Shown here in pieces: positions 1 to 11,477 of a DNA stretch of 52,896 nt. Positions within the stretch are counted from its first letter, which is position 1, and every line of letters starts with the position of its first letter. Origin of the DNA: Terana coerulea (taxonomy: Eukaryota; Basidiomycota; Agaricomycetes; Polyporales; Phanerochaetaceae); assembly GCA_024811115.1 (NCBI GenBank), contig JAKOGH010000187.1, positions 1 through 52,896 on the forward strand, in the 5' to 3' direction. Below the pieces are notes generated by a model. That model had not been told where the DNA came from. It made no database searches and saw only the letters and a program-made list of their open reading frames with translations. The position numbers were made by a program, and so were the translations under genes.

Positions 1-69
1 ATGCACGCTTCATTTGTTTGGTTACAAGCTGCTTGACGGGAAGCAGTCCTGCAAACATTCCCATCCCTC

Positions 70-3000
70 CTACTGGGTGGTTTTGAAGGCACCTGTGATC
101 CAGCGTATTGCTACGCTCTGAACCCTCCGGATTGCCTCATAAATCTTGTGGTTGCTCCGCATATACGGGACCACCATAACTGCGCTCCGTACAGGATCAC
201 AGGGACAACGTTGGAGATGTATAGTCTCCGTTTGTGGATGGGCACAGCCCCGCTTCAGAAGTGCCAAGCATTCTGAGCGCCGCAATGGTGCTTACTCCTT
301 TGTTGCAGTAAAACTCTATGTGATGCTTCCACGAGAGTTTCGGTCCAGCATGAACCCAAGGTATCTCATGAAAGGTTTAGGTTTGATGTTGATCTCCTTG
401 CCGGCCCACTCACTGCGACCGGGCGGTCGAGATTTGTCATCACTAATTTGCCGCGCTTGCCGCGCAGCACCTGCCATCCGGATGCAATTTTGAATGCGAG
501 CGGCGGGCCGAGGCTGGGCTCTTTATCAGAGTCCTTCCATTTCCACGGGTGTCTGTTCCCGCCGGAAGTGCATGAGTTCCAGTTTGTCCTCCTCGAACTG
601 AAGTCCGAGGGCGAACAGTCTAGATAACATAATCATCAGGACTTTCCTGATTTTTAGGTTGTTGATCTCCAGTTGAGTTTCCCCTTTCCGAAGTTCAGAC
701 GGTTTTGGTGACTGCATGGATGAGGCCATCATCCACGTAGAACTGCAGCGTTACACCGATGGTGGCGGTGTTTTTAGCTCCAAGCGCCTTAATTGTGCTA
801 TAAATAGCGGGCGCGATGTAGATGTTCGTCAGTATGGGGAAAGCGCTGAGCCCTGCCCCACTCCGACGGAAAGTCAACCGGATCAGTGACGATGCCATTG
901 ATCAGGAATGATGTCTGCCGTCCAACGAGGTAGGACTCGAAGAACTTGCATAGGAGTGATGAGAACCCTGCGCTTGAGGATGTATACAAGCGTCGCGTGG
1001 TCCACGGACGGGAAGAACTGTGAGATGTCCATGAGAAGGACAGAGCTCTCCAGATCTTGGTTCCAGCCTTCCTTGATGTTGTGCGTGAGACAAACACCGG
1101 CATCAGTTGTACTTCGCTGCATTGCTCCCCAAACTGGGAGGGATGCAATACTCCATACTTTGACATTCGAATTGCATGCGCTTAGCGATACATTTCTCAA
1201 GCAATTTCCCAGACAGTTCAAAAGGACTATCGGGCGATATGCCTTGGCTACAGAGTAGTCCGGCTTATTGGGTTTAGGAATGACGACAGTGCGTGATTCC
1301 TTGAGTTTAGTGGGCATGACTCCAGACGTGATGCACACGCCAAAGAACCATGTTATCATGTCTAGGACAGACTCATCCGGCCACGCTCGGTGTACGTGGA
1401 TTTGTCTTCCTCGTTTTCTCATCCTCATTAGGTTCGAGGATGATCTTCTTTAGCCAGAACCACGATGCGTGGTCTGGGCCTGGGGCAGAGAAGTTGCTCG
1501 TGTTACGGAGCGCCTCCTCTACTTGGCCACGGAGATCGGCAGATACTGCCGTTCCTTTACCTCTCTGTAGGCATAATCGATAAATGTTATGCCTTCTGCC
1601 GACAGCGGGTTTCCGCGCTCGCTTCGTGAATTGATCCTGAAGGACCTCTGCCAGTTTGGTAGGTTCGGAGACAGGGTTACCGTCCCTGTCTTTGATGCTC
1701 TGGTTGGTGCTCTGCTTCCGTGGCTTTGTCCACGCAGCAGCGCCCCACACTTTGCTCTGATGCATGGCGCCCCATTTTAGTTTCAAAATGGCCGCGTTTG
1801 GCGTTTCTGAGAGTCGCATGTTGCTGATTCTCAGACTCGTACTCTCGCGCTAGAACTTGCATTGTTCCAGCGCGTTGGTAAGATCCGTGAGGGTCTGGAG
1901 CGAAGTTATCGCCCGGTCCACTTCCTTCTGCAATGCTTTGGCTAGGTCGCTGCTTGCGCAGGTTTCCCTAGCCACGGCTGTCTTGTCTCGTGCAGCAGAA
2001 CACTCATGGTTCCACCACGACTTGCTTTTGGCGCTAGGATTTGGGCACTTGGCCACATCATCCCACTGTTTACACATTGCCGCATAGAATTTGTCAAAGA
2101 CTCCGTCTATGTCCTGCTGTGAGAATTTGTCGGTGACATGACTGTCCCGACCCTTCTTTCGTTGGCTTCCTTCAGTCCCGCGTACAATATATTGCACACG
2201 TGCTTCGAACGCCTCGCCAGTATTTCCGGCTGTCCTTTGATCCGTGGAGGATCGTGGGTTTCGGTTCTCTGACGGCTTTAACTCGCACAGAGAATTCCAG
2301 TGGGCAGTGGTCCGACATGTGCTGGTCCGTCCCCCCGACTCTGATGTACTTGTCCGTAGCATTGGCCTCTCGGCACCATACCAGGTCGAGCACTCCCGGC
2401 CGCTTCTCGAAATCTTTGCCGGCAAAGATCCAAGTTGGTGGTCCTCCCGCTTCGCAGTCATTCAGCAAAGACAGTCCGATGTTGACTTCTGCAGCTTCGA
2501 TGAGAATATCACCGAACCGTTTGGTCTTATTGTCAAGCCGACGCGACGGATCGAAATCCGGTCGCTCCCGCTTTCATCCCATTTCATGTGGCGGATGTTG
2601 AAGTCTCCGCACATGGTTACGACGTTCGAAAGTTCCACGGCGTGGCTCTCGAGCCACTTGACCGCTGCGCGAGACTTTGAATCGTTGTATACGTTGAGGA
2701 AGTTCATGACTTCTCCTTCCACCGTGAGAGTGGCGCACACGATATCCCTTTGGGAGCCGTGCCCGGCAAAGGTAGGCGTCGGGGCTGTAATGCGCCCACT
2801 TCGTTTACGTATGTGACCACTCTGCACCCTTTGGCAGCGCCGAGACATACAAAGTTTCGGTGATAGACGGTGTCTTCAATGACTTCCCGTCCTTTGGATT
2901 TCCGGAGGCTACTCTTTTGGAGATGCCCCAGAAGGGTTCCTGGATCATGATCAAATCGTGATCCAGGAAGTTTTCAAGTACATTGCCCTGATTAGGTCTG

Positions 3001-3418
3001 GACTTCGCACGTTCGGCAGAGATACAGCGCCAATCTTTAACGTCCAGAATGTGGGTTACAGGAACATCATTCCCGTCCTCATCTGTGTCCATTCCTTCCC
3101 AGGCGTGCCCTGGCTCTTCTAGAATGCGAGTCATCGATGTCCTCGATGGTCACACGGGGTGCCCGAGACTCTGGGGGCAGGGCATGCGCTGTTACGCATC
3201 GCCGCATCTGCCTTCCCGTCGGACCGCCTCTATGTCTAGGGGCGGTGCGATGTCAAAGTCCTCCTCATCATCGCTGATGGCGGAGGCAGTTCCTCAAAAT
3301 TAAGCACGTGCTCCTCAGGCACAGTTGCATAACTTAGGGCAGGAGAGATGGGGATGCCTTCGCGATCGAAAAGGTCCCCAGGGGTTAATTCAGCGGTCCC
3401 GTTGTTGGGAATGCTCAC
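70..3418 (-). pseudogene. LINE ORF2 remnant: endonuclease and reverse transcriptase
   Basis: Broken ORF2. Endonuclease motifs appear in order: LIMIQEPFW near 2950, GDFNIRHMKWD near 2600 and SDHCPLEF near 2310, as in the exonuclease-endonuclease-phosphatase fold of LINEs. The reverse transcriptase follows: KAYRPIVLLNCLGN (fingers) near 1230, LLMDISQFFPSVDH (palm motif A with its catalytic Asp) near 1020 and FYVDDGL (motif C) near 740. These pieces lie in different frames with overlaps and stops, so no single protein can be read. The family's enzyme nicks genomic DNA and primes reverse transcription from the nick. The C-terminal part is cut by the window edge. Confidence 0.82.
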
Positions 3419-3609
3419 GGGGATGGGTTCCGGTGGCTGATCAGGCTCGTGTGAGGAGTCTGACGCCCGTTCGCACAGATCGCACAGTCTAGGACATCCA
3501 CCGCGTGTTTGCAGAAGAAAGAGCCCAGTTGCATGATTCCGTCAATTGTGTATGCGCTATTCGTACTATACATGCGGCCTACACGGCCATGTGGATGCTT
3601 CCCTCATCA

Positions 3610-6068
3610 TCAGTGGACTCGTGAGCCGGGCTCGCACCCCGCCTCCTCCTCCTTCCCAGAAGAACTAGGGCCCGCGCCTGGACCGCTCAGTCCGGACTTG
3701 CCCTTGTTCTTCTTCGCCTGCTCAGCGGAGATGCGTGTCAAGGCCCGATTGGCCCCAGCCCGCATTCTTGAGCTTCCTCTCGAGGGCAGCGTCATCGAGC
3801 GCTACCTGGGCGTAGTTCAGGGGTTCTCGAACCACCTCTTGTCATCCGCGTGCTTCTTCATCGGGCACGAGGGCGATGTCGGGCCATGACCTGTGCAGTT
3901 ACAGTTCCTGCAAAAGAGATGGCTCTGGTCGTGCTTCAACGGGCACGGGTGAGACGCGAGGCCCTCGCCAAGGCGGTAGGGCTTGCAACGCGTGCAGTGA
4001 CGGTTGTGCATATCCGCGCTCTGAGGGAGCGAGCAGACGTTGCACCACTTGTTGAAGTTGGACTGGCATCGGGATGCCGAGTGCCGCCAGGCTAAACAGT
4101 GCGTGCAGAAGTCTACACGCTCCTTCTGACGGTACATGCCGAAGTAGCAGCGCTTGTTGCCGAGGAACTCCCACTTGGGGAGTTTCTCGACAACATTCTT
4201 CAGGGCCATGCCCTGATCCATGTCAGCGGATGGTGAAGACGAGCATGGCGGACTCGTCCACCTTCCCGTTCATCAGATGAGCCTTCGGAGCGTACTCCGG
4301 TGCTCAGCTATAGACGCCAGCTCGGCCACGTGTTCAGCATTTCCTGATGAACACGGGTCGGAGCTATCTTGTGCCGGACTTCACGTCCATGCACATCACG
4401 TTGTACAGGCAGACTTGGGTGCGATGGGCCTCGAGCATGCAGCCCGAGTGCTTCTCGTCCCTCATCCCCCAGAACTCAGTGTCCTCGGCCACCGGCTGAA
4501 CGCCGCGACAAGGATCACGGACGGATGGGACCTGAAGCTGACGTACCACTGCAGCTGATTCGGGTGCCCTCGACCTTCTCGATCTCGAGGATCTGGTACC
4601 CGTTGTCGTTGACCTTGGCGAGGTCAGTCTGGACCGCTCCATCCGCATGTCGGCGGCGGGGTCCGAGGTGGTGAGCGCCTCCAGGAGGTCGATCCGGATT
4701 TCTCTGGACCGGCCCTCCCGGGGTATGACGTGCTGGACGCCGCGTCCCTTACCCTTCTTCCCTTGCGGGCTGGGGTTCAGGCACGATCACTTCCGCCAGT
4801 AGGCGCTTTCGCGGCCACGCCAGCGTATCGAGTCTGGAGCAGACTGGCCTGATCCTCCGGCCTGAGGCAGCGGGGGTGAGGGGCGGGAGGAGGGGCCGCA
4901 AGGTTGTGGCTGGGGCCTCCCAGGTCGACTCGGACCGGGATGATCTTCGCAAGCTTCGCGGTGGCCTCGAAGCTCATCTGCGCGTCGCCGACAGAGGCCA
5001 TAAGCCCCGCGGCGCCTGCTACGTGGTTCCAGTCTGTGACGACCGGGGGAAGGGTGGAAGTGCGGGCCTTGGAAGACCCGGCCGGAGGGAGGGAAGGGCG
5101 CGCTTCTTGCCCTTGGAGGCAGCGGCGGCTTTCTACCGGCAGCGGGCCTCCCTCGGCCGTGGCGCTCACTCGAACGGGCTTGCCCTGCTTCTGCGGGCGG
5201 CCCTTCTCCTCAGGGAGGGAGTCTGCTTCGCGGCCGACGGCCGGTCGGCATCATGAAGCTGGGGAGGGGGAGGCGGCCGCCGGAGCGGGGCGCGCCTTGA
5301 TGGCCGAGGCGACCTTGTCAACCTTGTCGGCTACGTTGTTGAAGCCCTGCTTGGCGTTCACGGAGAGGGTCTCCATGGACTTGCAGAGCTCGTCGATGCC
5401 CTTTCGGGCCTCGCGGGTGTTGGCGCAGAGTGCGCCGAACGAGGGGTCACCGAGCACCTTGGCAGCCGACTCGCCGGCCGCCTACTGCGAGGTGTATGCG
5501 TCAATCTTGGAGTCGACCCGGATGGCTGGGATCTTCCTGCCGCTGATCTCCTGGACCCTCGGAGACGATCTCGTCCCAGGCCAGCGCCAGCTATGGAGGC
5601 GCCTGCGAACTCGACGGGCTCGGTGTTTCGATCCACCAGGTCCGTCATGTTCCAAAGCGCTATAGAGCCGGCAATGTTATACTTGTTGCCGTCAATGATG
5701 GTGCCCACGCCGTGCAAGCACTTAGTGAGGTTGGCGAGCTCGGAGAGGATGTTCTCCCACATGGGGTACCAATCAGGTCCTTGGCCGCTTAAGCTCTTGG
5801 GGGACTTCCTCGGCTCGACAAAGTCGGCGAGGAAGGTCTCCTGGAAGATCTTCTCCGGAGGAGATCGTCAAATGTGTAGTCCAGAGTGCCCCTGGAGCCA
5901 GCTGGAACGCTCTCGGTGCGGGGCGCTTAGACCCGGTCCGCTCCTGGAGTTCTGTGTGAGTTGCGTGGGCGTGGGGGTGGCCTTGTGACCACTTACCATA
6001 CCGGGCGCTGATATGCCTGGGCCGGCGTTAGCCTGACCCTGAGAGGTGTTTCCGCTGGTCTGAGACAT
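3610..6068 (-). pseudogene. LINE ORF1 remnant: gag-like protein with zinc knuckles
   Basis: Broken ORF1. The C-terminal part (4221-3817) is an array of Cys/His knuckles: FCTHCLAWRHSASRC, CNVCSLPQSADMHNRHC and FCRNCNCTGHGPTSPSC, typical of nucleic-acid-binding LINE ORF1 proteins. The N-terminal half is visible as fragments beginning at the Met at 6068 (MSQTSGNTSQ) and a segment at 5762-5358. Frame changes between these fragments prevent a continuous protein. In this family the product coats the element's RNA. A Ser/Pro-rich stretch lies between the N-terminal part and the knuckles. Confidence 0.7.
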
Positions 6069-6307
6069 TGCGAAGATATTGCAGGTAGTGCAGAGAGTTG
6101 CTGAGAGATGAGTGCGCTGAACGGGTTCAGTGTCTTGTCTCTCGCAACTGTACTCTGTCGGGTATTTATACCACGACTTGTTTGGTCTTACTGCCTCGCG
6201 AAGCGCGCGGCCGGTCAGGATCCCTCATGTTTAGCACTCTGGTCAGAACCGAGAATGCATTGATTGTGTTACTACAAATTAGTCTTCGCAGAGAAGGAGC
6301 GGGTCCT

Positions 6308-6853
6308 TCAGCGAATTCCTCGACGGCTTCGCACAGCCGGTTCCCTCCTCAGCGGCGTTCCACCTGAGAAGAGTCCGGGTGTGAGATGGCTTAGTCCGCA
6401 TGTCTGCTGCTGCATGCGTACCTCGTTGCGGCGCACCTGCTGGATGCGTTCTAGGCCCTGCAGGGCCTGGGAGAGGCCGATCAGGAATTCTGATTCGGCC
6501 TCCCACTCCTTGTCAGTGGTGGGGAAGAGGAACTCCTCCTCCATCCACCAGCGCCCAATCTGCGCCTTCGCAGATGGACCCGGCCAGGACTTCCGATTTG
6601 AGGAAGTCCTGGAAGGAATACTGGGACCGTTGTCCCTGACCTTTCCCTGCGTCTGTAGGGTGATTAGTTGTGGCGGTCCGCGTTCGTGAGCATAACTCAC
6701 GGCGCCGGCCGGCCTGTTTTTCCTTTGTCCTTGCAGCGCTGGCAGGACAGGGGACAGCTTCAGGGCGCCTCCTTCAGCGAAGAGGACGCGTTGGTCAGTA
6801 GGGGTGGACGCCGTGTCCACGGCCTGCTCCTTCTTTCCTGTCTGGGAGGACAT
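6308..6853 (-). other. Unassigned 181-codon ORF just 5' of the LINE
   Basis: An open frame starts with MSSQTGKKEQ and contains a region rich in Glu and Trp (IGRWWMEEEFLFPTTDKEWE) followed by a likely helical stretch. No known domain was recognised. It has the same strand as the LINE and starts about 780 bases upstream of the ORF1 start, so it may be an accessory or leader ORF of the same element, or the start of ORF1 separated by frame breaks. It could also be a remnant of another element. Chance ORF status cannot be excluded. Confidence 0.35.
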
Positions 6854-7609
6854 GGTGGTGCGAGTTCTGAGGTGATAGAGCGCAGGTTCAGCCTGGTACT
6901 GAACGCGGGCCTGTCCTCTTTCCTCTGCGGTGGTCCAACTTATATGAGTTTGGACAAAGGGGCCTCTTCCTCAACGGTAGTTGTGGAAGGGTGCCATACA
7001 GTGAGCCGATGTGCCGAGGCGCTTCGCTCTGTGACAGTGGGTATGTACTCAGCCTCCTGGGGTTCTGAGTTCATGCAGGGTTGGAGATCCAGTGGTACGG
7101 TGCCCGGCAGTACTCTGCCTGATACCTGCATCACTTTCCCTTCATCTGACAGAGTTCTGTGCAAACTCTCAGGATTGTGCAGGGAGGTCCAGGCCTCGCC
7201 AGGGCGAGGTCTGGGTCCTTACAGTTCACACACCCCGCAGGCGGCAGCCATGTGCCAAGGGGGTTCTCGGTTATCCATCGATATCAACAAATATGTTGTC
7301 AATTCCTTAGGATTTACAGGTGGGGCCCCCGTGAGGGGGGTGTACAGTGGGCGGGACAGTGACCAGGGCCTGAGCCCCAGTGTGTCCCTCCCTCGTCGAC
7401 ACAAGGTCAACATGGGTCATGGTTCGCGCCTGAGCGGTCCCCATGCCAGAAATGGGGGGATCAGACAGCGTTTCCGCTAGCCTGATCCCTATGAAAGGTG
7501 CCCCCAGGGCGCGATCAGGCCAGACGGCCCTCGTTTTCGTACTTACTGGCTCGCACAGCGAGCCCCGCCGTAAGTGAGGCGAAAAGAAACCAAAAAGAAA
7601 AGGGGTGGG
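6854..7609. other. GC-rich stretch without a gene, probably LINE 5' region
   Basis: No protein of a recognised family is visible on either strand. The stretch lies between the last LINE-strand ORF and the start of similarity to the membrane-protein gene, so it most likely holds the LINE 5' untranslated region and the insertion junction. A short purine-rich tract (AAAAGAAACCAAAAAGAAAA) lies near 7580. No clear target-site duplication could be picked out by eye. Confidence 0.3.
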
Positions 7610-7893
7610 GACGATTGAGGCTGCAGAGGAGACGAGTAGGTGGGCGTCTACTCGAGATGGTGGTGGTACGAGGTCAAGTTGTCGGTTGTGAATCACTCGG
7701 ACTGCATGCCTGCTCCTCGCATTCCCGTAGCTCCTCTTCCTTATTACCGTCACGGCACTAAAATAGAATCCGTGGTATCTGCTGGCAGTCGGCGGGCTTG
7801 AGATGGTCCAGAACATGGTCGCCGCGGGTGCGCGCAGGGCAACTGGAACGAGTGGAGTACATCTGGATCGGACGGTCGAGGACATGTACGAGG
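7610..7893 (+). pseudogene. Remnant of the membrane-protein gene found intact at 12.8-14.1 kb
   Basis: This stretch aligns with the 3' half of the intact membrane-protein gene (about 13560-13850). Matching blocks include ATCACTC-GACTGCATGCCT, then AGAATCCGTGGTA, and ATGGTCCAGAAC followed by GTGGTCGCCGCGGGTG with one mismatch. In frame it still reads LFLITVTA, NPWYLLAVGGL and GARRATGTSG, but stops interrupt it (for example TGA before ITRTACL and TAA before AGAATCC). Both the 5' half and the last ~90 codons are missing. It is convergent with helicase A, just as the intact gene is convergent with helicase B. It is best read as a duplicate truncated on its left, possibly by the LINE insertion. 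Confidence 0.8.
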
Positions 7894-7991
7894 CAGCCCT
7901 CATTGACTTCAATTCCAAGAAAACCGGTCCTATATATTCACTGTACACATATTACAAGATACAACGGTGAAAAGACATCAAAATTGGCAAC

Positions 7992-10900
7992 TCAATGGAC
8001 TTCGCGCCACGGGTGGTCAGCGTTCTCCTCTTGCTCATCGTCCTCGCCGGACAAACCTTGCGATGTCAAGGGCTCCATCCGACGAGTGAACTCGTTCATG
8101 TCCCGAAGTGCCGCTTCCCTGTTCCGTACGTCATACCCGCCTGCCTCGTCGACAGGTACGGTAGTGTCCCAAGCTGGGGCATCTCCCTTCCATCCACGGT
8201 TGTTGTAGATGTAGTTGAGGAAAGCCCGCCAGAGCGGGTCCAGGGACAGGGCGTTTGGGTCACCGACGATTATGAGCAAGGCCTGTGCTCGCGTGACAGC
8301 AACTGCGAGAGAAGTAAGGAAGAGGGATTCGCGGGTAACGGCGAACAGCGTACCGTTCAACCGACGGGGATTGGCCAAGAAACCGAGCGTGTACTTCAAG
8401 TCGTAGTCGACAAACTCCTGGCTGCTGCGCACAGTAGAGATAATAATCACGCGACGTTCCTACAACGGTGTTATGATCATGCTACACAATAACAGAATAA
8501 ATAAACTTACCTGGCCTTGGAACTCCTCTACGCTGCCGACCTTGACCTCGTCGGCCACATCTTTCAGGACCGAGCGAATGCGCAGGCATTGGGCATGGTA
8601 CGGCGCTATCACGCCAATGTCTCGGTCGGCTACACGCGAGGTCAGAGGGGTTGTTATCAGATGTTACGGCCAGTCACGCACCAGTATCGGCCTGCAACTG
8701 CTCGACGTAAGCTTTGACTTGCAAGGCCTCAAGCACATTGAAGAACGACGGCGACGACGCTTCACGAGCGTCCTCGCCCGAGAGTGCATGAAAGACGACG
8801 GGGAAATCGGGATTCGCAAGGATGGGCGAGCCGATGTACGAGTTGATGATAGCGGGGTTTCCATGAGACTCTAGGGTGTTGTTGTAGAATTTCTCGTTCG
8901 GGAAATTCAGAATCGCAGGATGAGAGCGGAAGTTCCATATGAGTTGAACGATACTATCATGCCGATGTTAGTATTTGACGTGTGCGTATGTCTCGCCGAA
9001 AACGCACGTTACACCGTGCCAGTCGTTCGTGTTGTGGGAGTCTGACTCCATCATTCGCTCGAGGTAGCTCTTTCCTAAGCCAAGCTCGCGCGCAATATCG
9101 GAGCGGATAATCGGTCCAAGCTGCTTAGGATCGCCAGAGAGAATGACATTCGTCGAGTTCCCAGCCATAGTCTTAATCGCGATCATGACCTCCGGCTCCG
9201 TCGCCTGGCCAGCCTCGTCCACGAAGATGTGGGTGAAGTGATCTCGTGGCATGCCAATGTTATGCGCGAAGGACGCAGAAATGCACGTCGAGACAATCAC
9301 GCGGAAGCGCATGAGGTCCGCCATCGGCGGCGCCGAGAAATACCCCTCGTCGTTCCTGCAGGTGAAATCCTTCAGCGTGTCGGGCACCTGACTGCTGGAC
9401 CTGGACGGCGCGTAGAATCGGAACAACTTGTCGGGGCCCAGCATAGCGAGACGCTCGGCGATCAGGTCGGCGGCACTGTTGCTCGGGGCGCACACCAGAA
9501 TTCTCGCGTTGGGATCTCGCTCGACGATCTGCAGCGCCGCCTCGACGACAGTGGATGTCTTGCCGGTGCCGAAACTGTCACAAAGTGTTTGAGCGCAGAA
9601 CAGAACAACAGGACAGCAGCTTACGGTCCGAAAAGCACAAATGGTGGTGAGCCCGGTGGCGAGTTCACGATTGCAGATACCGCCTGACATTGCGCAGGAT
9701 TATTCGCAATTAAGCTGTCATGCAGGGGGAAGGTCGCGGCCGTCCGGCGGTATTTCGTCACTCGGGATGTCGGCGACAGAGGGGAACAACAGCCGAGCCG
9801 GTGAGAACGCGGTGTCCAATGCTTGGTGTTGCCTTCGCATGGGAATGCGATTAAGCTTGAAGCGCACACGGTACAGCTGCGATGGCGACGCCTGCGCTCT
9901 GAACCCATGGCCAAACTTCATCCCAACCTCCTCATTTCGCACGACGTGCACGCAGCCTTCAAACCACTTTCCCTTCTCCATATCTGCGCCGACAGGTTGG
10001 ACATAGATCCGATCGCCTAGGAATACAAACGATCAGCGTGAATATCACAAGAAGTACCAGACGTACATACCAACGAGAACGCTTGGCCGTTTTTCAGCCA
10101 CACCGGGTACCTTCAAGCTGTGATGTGCGTGAGCATAGATGACATGGGTATAACCAGCAGAAAGGAACTTTACTCACTAGTGAAGGTTGTTACGACGCTT
10201 TAGCGTCGTCGATGGGATATCATATATTTGCAGATCTTGGCTACGTACTTTCGTTTCAGTGCCAAATCGTCATCAGGAGAAACATAAGACTCACTCGCTA
10301 CGGTGTTCTTCCGCCCATAAGAGTGCCTTGAAGAATCGGCCGTACGTGGCGTCCTCGAGAACCGGCGGAAGAAAAGAGTACTGAAACTGCCTCTGCGTCC
10401 TAGAGAGTGAGCCTCCGCTGGAGAGGATGCCAACCAGTCGATTAGGAATGCGAGCCTGTTCCAATGTGACGACAAATTCGATTGCGTTCGAAGCTGGAGG
10501 CGAACTCCCGGGCACCACGGTGAGCTCGGGGTCCCTAGACGTCCGTCCCCGGGGAACGTAAGGCGTCTTTGGACGGAGCGCCTCGTAGTCGGCTCGACTG
10601 CTGATGACTGCACGAAGCGAGCGAGCGATTATGAACTTCTTCTGGAGCGTTGTATCCTCGAATTTGAGCTCCACACGATCTTCATACATACCAAGATCAC
10701 CGCGAGCCAAGGAAGAGGGAATCTGTACTCCTCTTCCGGTATGCGACCTTCTGGTTGATGAACTCTCCGGCGCTCACTGTGAACCTGCAAAAGATATGAG
10801 TGAGTGCTACCATTGCCACAATAAACGATAAAACACACGGGGAGGTACGTCCTGCAAAGTTAGAGCTGAAGGCGGCATCCAGGAAAATGATGTTGGAAAG

Positions 10901-11477
10901 TGGCACCGTGCACGATATGTCGAGGGTAAGTGTAGTACCTGCCTGAGCATCGTCAGGCTCTACTACACCGTAATCAAGCCTGGGATTGCTCGACACGCTG
11001 ATGCCATGCTTATCCTTGGCGGCTTCCTCGTACGCCAACTCCAGAGCGGCGAATCGTATCTTGCGCTGGTGCAACCTCGTATTCGGATGGTTGACCCACT
11101 CATCGTCGTGAACATAAGTCTTGCATATCCCGCAAAACAAGTGAGAAGGCACGTCTGCATCCCCGTGTTCTGCTTGGGCTTCGGCAGACATCCCTTGGCT
11201 TCGAGCAGCCGTCGTATGCTGCCTGCCGTCAGCGTGGGCGCTCCAGGACGCGACAGGGACCACCCTCGCACATAGGGAGCAGTAGATGGTTCGGATTTGG
11301 CCCGGCAATTTGCCTGCGATGGCGAGTACCTGCGAGGTGAGAGTCCCGGGCCTCCTCGTTCGGAGAGAGTACATCGCATTCTGTACAAACGAAGAAATCA
11401 TGCCTTCGCCTGCATGCCGAGTCTGAGCATGAGCCCGTCGCCACCAAGTTTGGGCAACGACGATTGCGAGATCGCAT
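7992..11477 (-). CDS. Zinc-finger SF1 RNA helicase, MOV10/SDE3-like (copy A)
   Basis: Likely ATP-dependent RNA helicase of the UPF1-like SF1B group, closest in layout to MOV10, SDE3 and SAD-3. The N-terminus has a CCCH finger (CPNLVATGSCSDSACRRRH), then three CxxC...H...H fingers (VCTEC, YCSLC, FCGIC). Next come the MOV10-type middle part and the helicase core: Walker A GPFGTGKT (Phe where Pro is usual) split by an intron at 9583-9627, CAPSNSAADL, the DEAG box FVDEAGQATEPE, GDPKQLGP, a VEEFQGQ-type motif V and VAVTRAQ. The C-terminus is acidic. The start at 11477 puts the CCCH finger first. Two apparent one-base frame breaks occur: between fingers 1 and 2 (11285-11335) and near 10740. Introns are short and match those in copies B and C. 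The three-prime end is convergent with the membrane-gene remnant. Confidence 0.85.

Larger units (their letters stand above)
1..6068 (-). mobile_element. Non-LTR (LINE) retrotransposon, degraded, cut by the window edge
   Basis: A LINE-type element lies on the minus strand. Read 5' to 3' it has a gag-like ORF1 with CCHC zinc knuckles (about 6068-3610), then an ORF2 with an apurinic-type endonuclease (about 3300-2170) and a reverse transcriptase (about 1820-70). The order is that of fungal Tad1/I-group LINEs. The motif WITGAFKTT near position 75 resembles the segment that follows the reverse transcriptase in fungal LINEs, so any RNase H domain and the 3' end lie beyond base 1. The reading frame changes many times in both ORFs, so this copy looks inactive, although some breaks could be sequence errors. 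No LTRs are visible. The clade assignment is inference; the LINE class is clear from the domains. Confidence 0.82.

Noticed and set aside
11314..11329. 16-base intron (GTACTC...CGCAG) to repair helicase A between fingers 1 and 2
   Set aside because: It has GT and AG ends and the right length modulo three, but 16 bases is far too short for splicing.
11330..11372. 43-base intron that would also repair the helicase A frame
   Set aside because: It would remove the Leu and His residues of a well-formed finger, so a one-base change in the sequence is more likely.
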